Assembly (NCBI GenBank): GCA_018713375.1
Contig: DVOV01000086.1
Coordinates: 1 to 6,261, forward strand
Direction of reading: 5' to 3'
DNA length: 6,261 nucleotides
Source of the DNA: Candidatus Scatomorpha stercorigallinarum
GTDB lineage: Bacteria; Bacillota_A; Clostridia; Oscillospirales; Oscillospiraceae
Position 1 is the first letter of the stretch, and every line of letters starts with the position of its first letter. The notes beneath the pieces were generated by a model, which made no database searches, was not told the DNA's origin, and saw nothing but the letters and a program-made list of their open reading frames with translations. Position numbers and translations under genes: made by a program. Positions 6,201 through 6,261 of the stretch are shown piece after piece.

Positions 6201-6261
6201 CGCGCTCGACGCCGGGCGCCTGGAGGTGGACGCGGAGAGCGTGCTCGTGCTGCGCCCGCGG
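3226..6261 (+). CDS. Membrane Ser/Thr protein kinase: zinc ribbon, kinase, TM, beta-solenoid-like ectodomain (3'-partial)
   Basis: The frame starts at GTG 3226 and is still open at the window end, giving 1012 residues without a stop. A zinc ribbon (Cys8, Cys11, Cys21, Cys24) precedes a Hanks-type kinase domain (about 45-320) closely similar to that of the gene before it: glycine loop GEGGFG (55-60), Lys77 in VAIKE, probable alpha-C Glu115, HRDISPDN with Asp192, DFG Asp209, and GPWTDVYGL. Ser194 replaces the usual catalytic-loop Lys. The activation segment carries three alternating threonines (222, 224, 226), plausible autophosphorylation sites. After an acidic, then basic linker (325-366) comes a TM helix (about 366-386) and a short Ala/Pro/Thr stalk. 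The outer part, from about 420 onward, is rich in Gly, Val, Asn and Asp and looks like a right-handed beta-helix: three related units begin near 431, 557 and 806, and Asn-x-Gly repeats fill 611-744. No catalytic residues of a carbohydrate lyase were recognised, so binding of a surface or polymer ligand is only a guess. Confidence 0.92.
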   Translation, partial: MDRRDKYCPYCMSLLSEEGPCPSCGLTSGTYMPMPHHLPPGTVLMDRYLVGRVLGEGGFGITYIGCDLKLELKVAIKEYFPTTWVSRHADVSQEVHCYAGAQGNYDKGRRRFLYEARTMAKMDKQPEIVSVRDFFEANNTVYIVMEYVDGTTFKELVTQRGGRIPAGELLHMIEPLFSALGAMHSAELIHRDISPDNLMLERGAVRLLDFGCARESAQGDETMTITLKHGYAPIEQYQHKGQGPWTDVYGLSATIYYCLTGKTPPQALDRLLDDDLIRPRSLGVDLTEKQERALLRGMGIKQHQRFQNVEELHTALYEGVFPLAEDGGAPEQTQDLDTGAEKQEEPDAAAETGADAPRGGKKPARRLYLGLAAAAAALLILALALIPRGGEDVTVPSALPTAAGTAPAQTPEAEALPDFDSLFANAVTAGPEDILTLLENGSVGAISISDDCFIGGGGTVIDKPVHIPEGASLDIRNFITLGENAVLWVEGAVTGMDGALIAGEGRLVAAAGCDIGAAVCLQEGRLLAGPDGKLGALNGSVYTIPALPADAVSVSNIDELSQALAMGSSVLVEGDIELTSDVEARSAVYVAGGAALSGEGKLFMNGAPFVNRGTVGCNVWLGWGEDAVFVNEGSVSSAEVWLDEGAGFAVNRGELLPTGQVVLFRDFINFGSVSLDAEGSAVTSDGALTINAGTIDVQQGAYEPMGPVFNCGTLRVAGYMNNSNYLTNDGELRVAAGGHLDNLGVIDMYDGSPLLAVEEGAELNSYAGVILHRDQTVIEGRIEGPVWGVDFSLIDGDAERAYVGSEEELLAALADPAVECVVINGGVRFTQPRTFTKTVYIEGGGSLLVPSGMSLTVDGTVLCVNGVLYCDDLTVRSGGMAEFLCDWRGMGDGGRLTLEDGSWAYTRHSSLSFTEVSLGQGSMLVYNNGSSISLRSAEISGGTLAIAAGMDVPQLTADISSGGRMINVAPVNVAAGELSIAGGSLMFMNDDFALDAGRLEVDAESVLVLRPR
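3788..3822 (+). repeat. Catalytic-loop DNA nearly identical to 1336-1370
   Basis: Partner copy of the near-identical stretch in the first kinase gene; it encodes LIHRDISPDNLM, the catalytic loop of the second kinase. The two copies lie about 2.45 kb apart in direct orientation and could in principle recombine, though they are short. Confidence 0.75.
4516..4650 (+). repeat. Ectodomain unit A (first of three related units)
   Basis: Residues 431-475 share a pattern with the units at 557-599 and 806-850: an acidic helix-like start (PEDILTLLENG), a hydrophobic strand (AISIS), then a strand in the form KPVHIPEGASLDI. The pattern resembles the opening rungs of pectate-lyase-like beta-helices of bacterial surface proteins. 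Similarity is at protein level and weak. Confidence 0.5.
4894..5022 (+). repeat. Ectodomain unit B (second of three related units)
   Basis: Residues 557-599 read IDELSQALAMG, then SVLVEGDIEL, then SAVYVAGGAALSG, matching the order of units A and C. The run of Asn-x-Gly rungs begins directly after this unit, so it may cap or start that solenoid segment. Confidence 0.5.
5056..5463 (+). repeat. Eight short Asn-x-Gly repeats, solenoid-like, in the second kinase ectodomain
   Basis: An Asn-x-Gly-x-(Val/Ile/Leu) motif recurs with Asn at residues 611, 631, 651, 669, 691, 710, 728 and 742, that is with steps of 20, 20, 18, 22, 19, 18 and 14 residues. Examples are FVNRGTV, FVNEGSV, VFNCGTL and LTNDGEL. 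A step near 20 residues with a repeated Asn fits one rung per repeat of a parallel beta-helix, where stacked asparagines form a ladder at a turn. The motif is seen; the fold is inferred. Confidence 0.7.
5641..5775 (+). repeat. Ectodomain unit C (third of three related units)
   Basis: Residues 806-850 read EEELLAALAD, then CVVINGGVRF, then KTVYIEGGGSLLVP. It follows the Asn-x-Gly block and is followed by more short beta-rich rungs up to the window end, so a second solenoid segment probably begins here. Confidence 0.55.

Overview
The window is GC-rich DNA in which essentially every base is coding on the + strand. Three large genes lie head to tail: a protein that enters from the left edge, one complete gene, and one that runs off the right edge. 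Strong GGAGG ribosome binding sites, zinc-ribbon/kinase/TM/Pro-Thr-linker architectures and BspA-type leucine-rich repeats suggest a high-GC member of the Clostridia (Firmicutes), perhaps a gut or rumen lineage. This is inferred from gene style only; no taxonomic marker gene is present.

Layout: (1) 1-781, the C-terminal part of an HtrA/trypsin-like serine protease, then one transmembrane helix, a Lys/Arg-rich stop-transfer patch and a cytoplasmic FHA (phosphothreonine-reading) domain. (2) 783-3155, a complete 790-residue membrane Ser/Thr kinase: zinc ribbon, kinase domain, TM helix, Pro/Thr linker, BspA-type LRR, an unassigned segment and a C-terminal domain resembling a degenerate CAP/SCP fold. 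(3) 3226-6261, a second zinc-ribbon kinase, paralogous to the first in its cytoplasmic half. Its outer part (over 620 residues, unfinished at the window end) looks like a beta-solenoid built from short Asn-x-Gly repeats and three longer related units.

Genes 1 and 2 are separated by one base and are surely cotranscribed. Genes 2 and 3 are separated by 70 bases that hold a good sigma-A-type promoter (perfect TATAAT, 17-base spacer), so the second kinase can be expressed separately from, or on top of, the operon.

Reading the three together (inference): kinase domains and FHA face the cytoplasm, while protease, LRR/CAP-like and solenoid domains face outward. The set looks like an envelope-sensing phospho-signalling module in which two similar kinases with different outer sensors share an FHA-tethered surface protease as partner or substrate. 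No RNA genes, mobile elements, CRISPR arrays or convincing terminators were seen.
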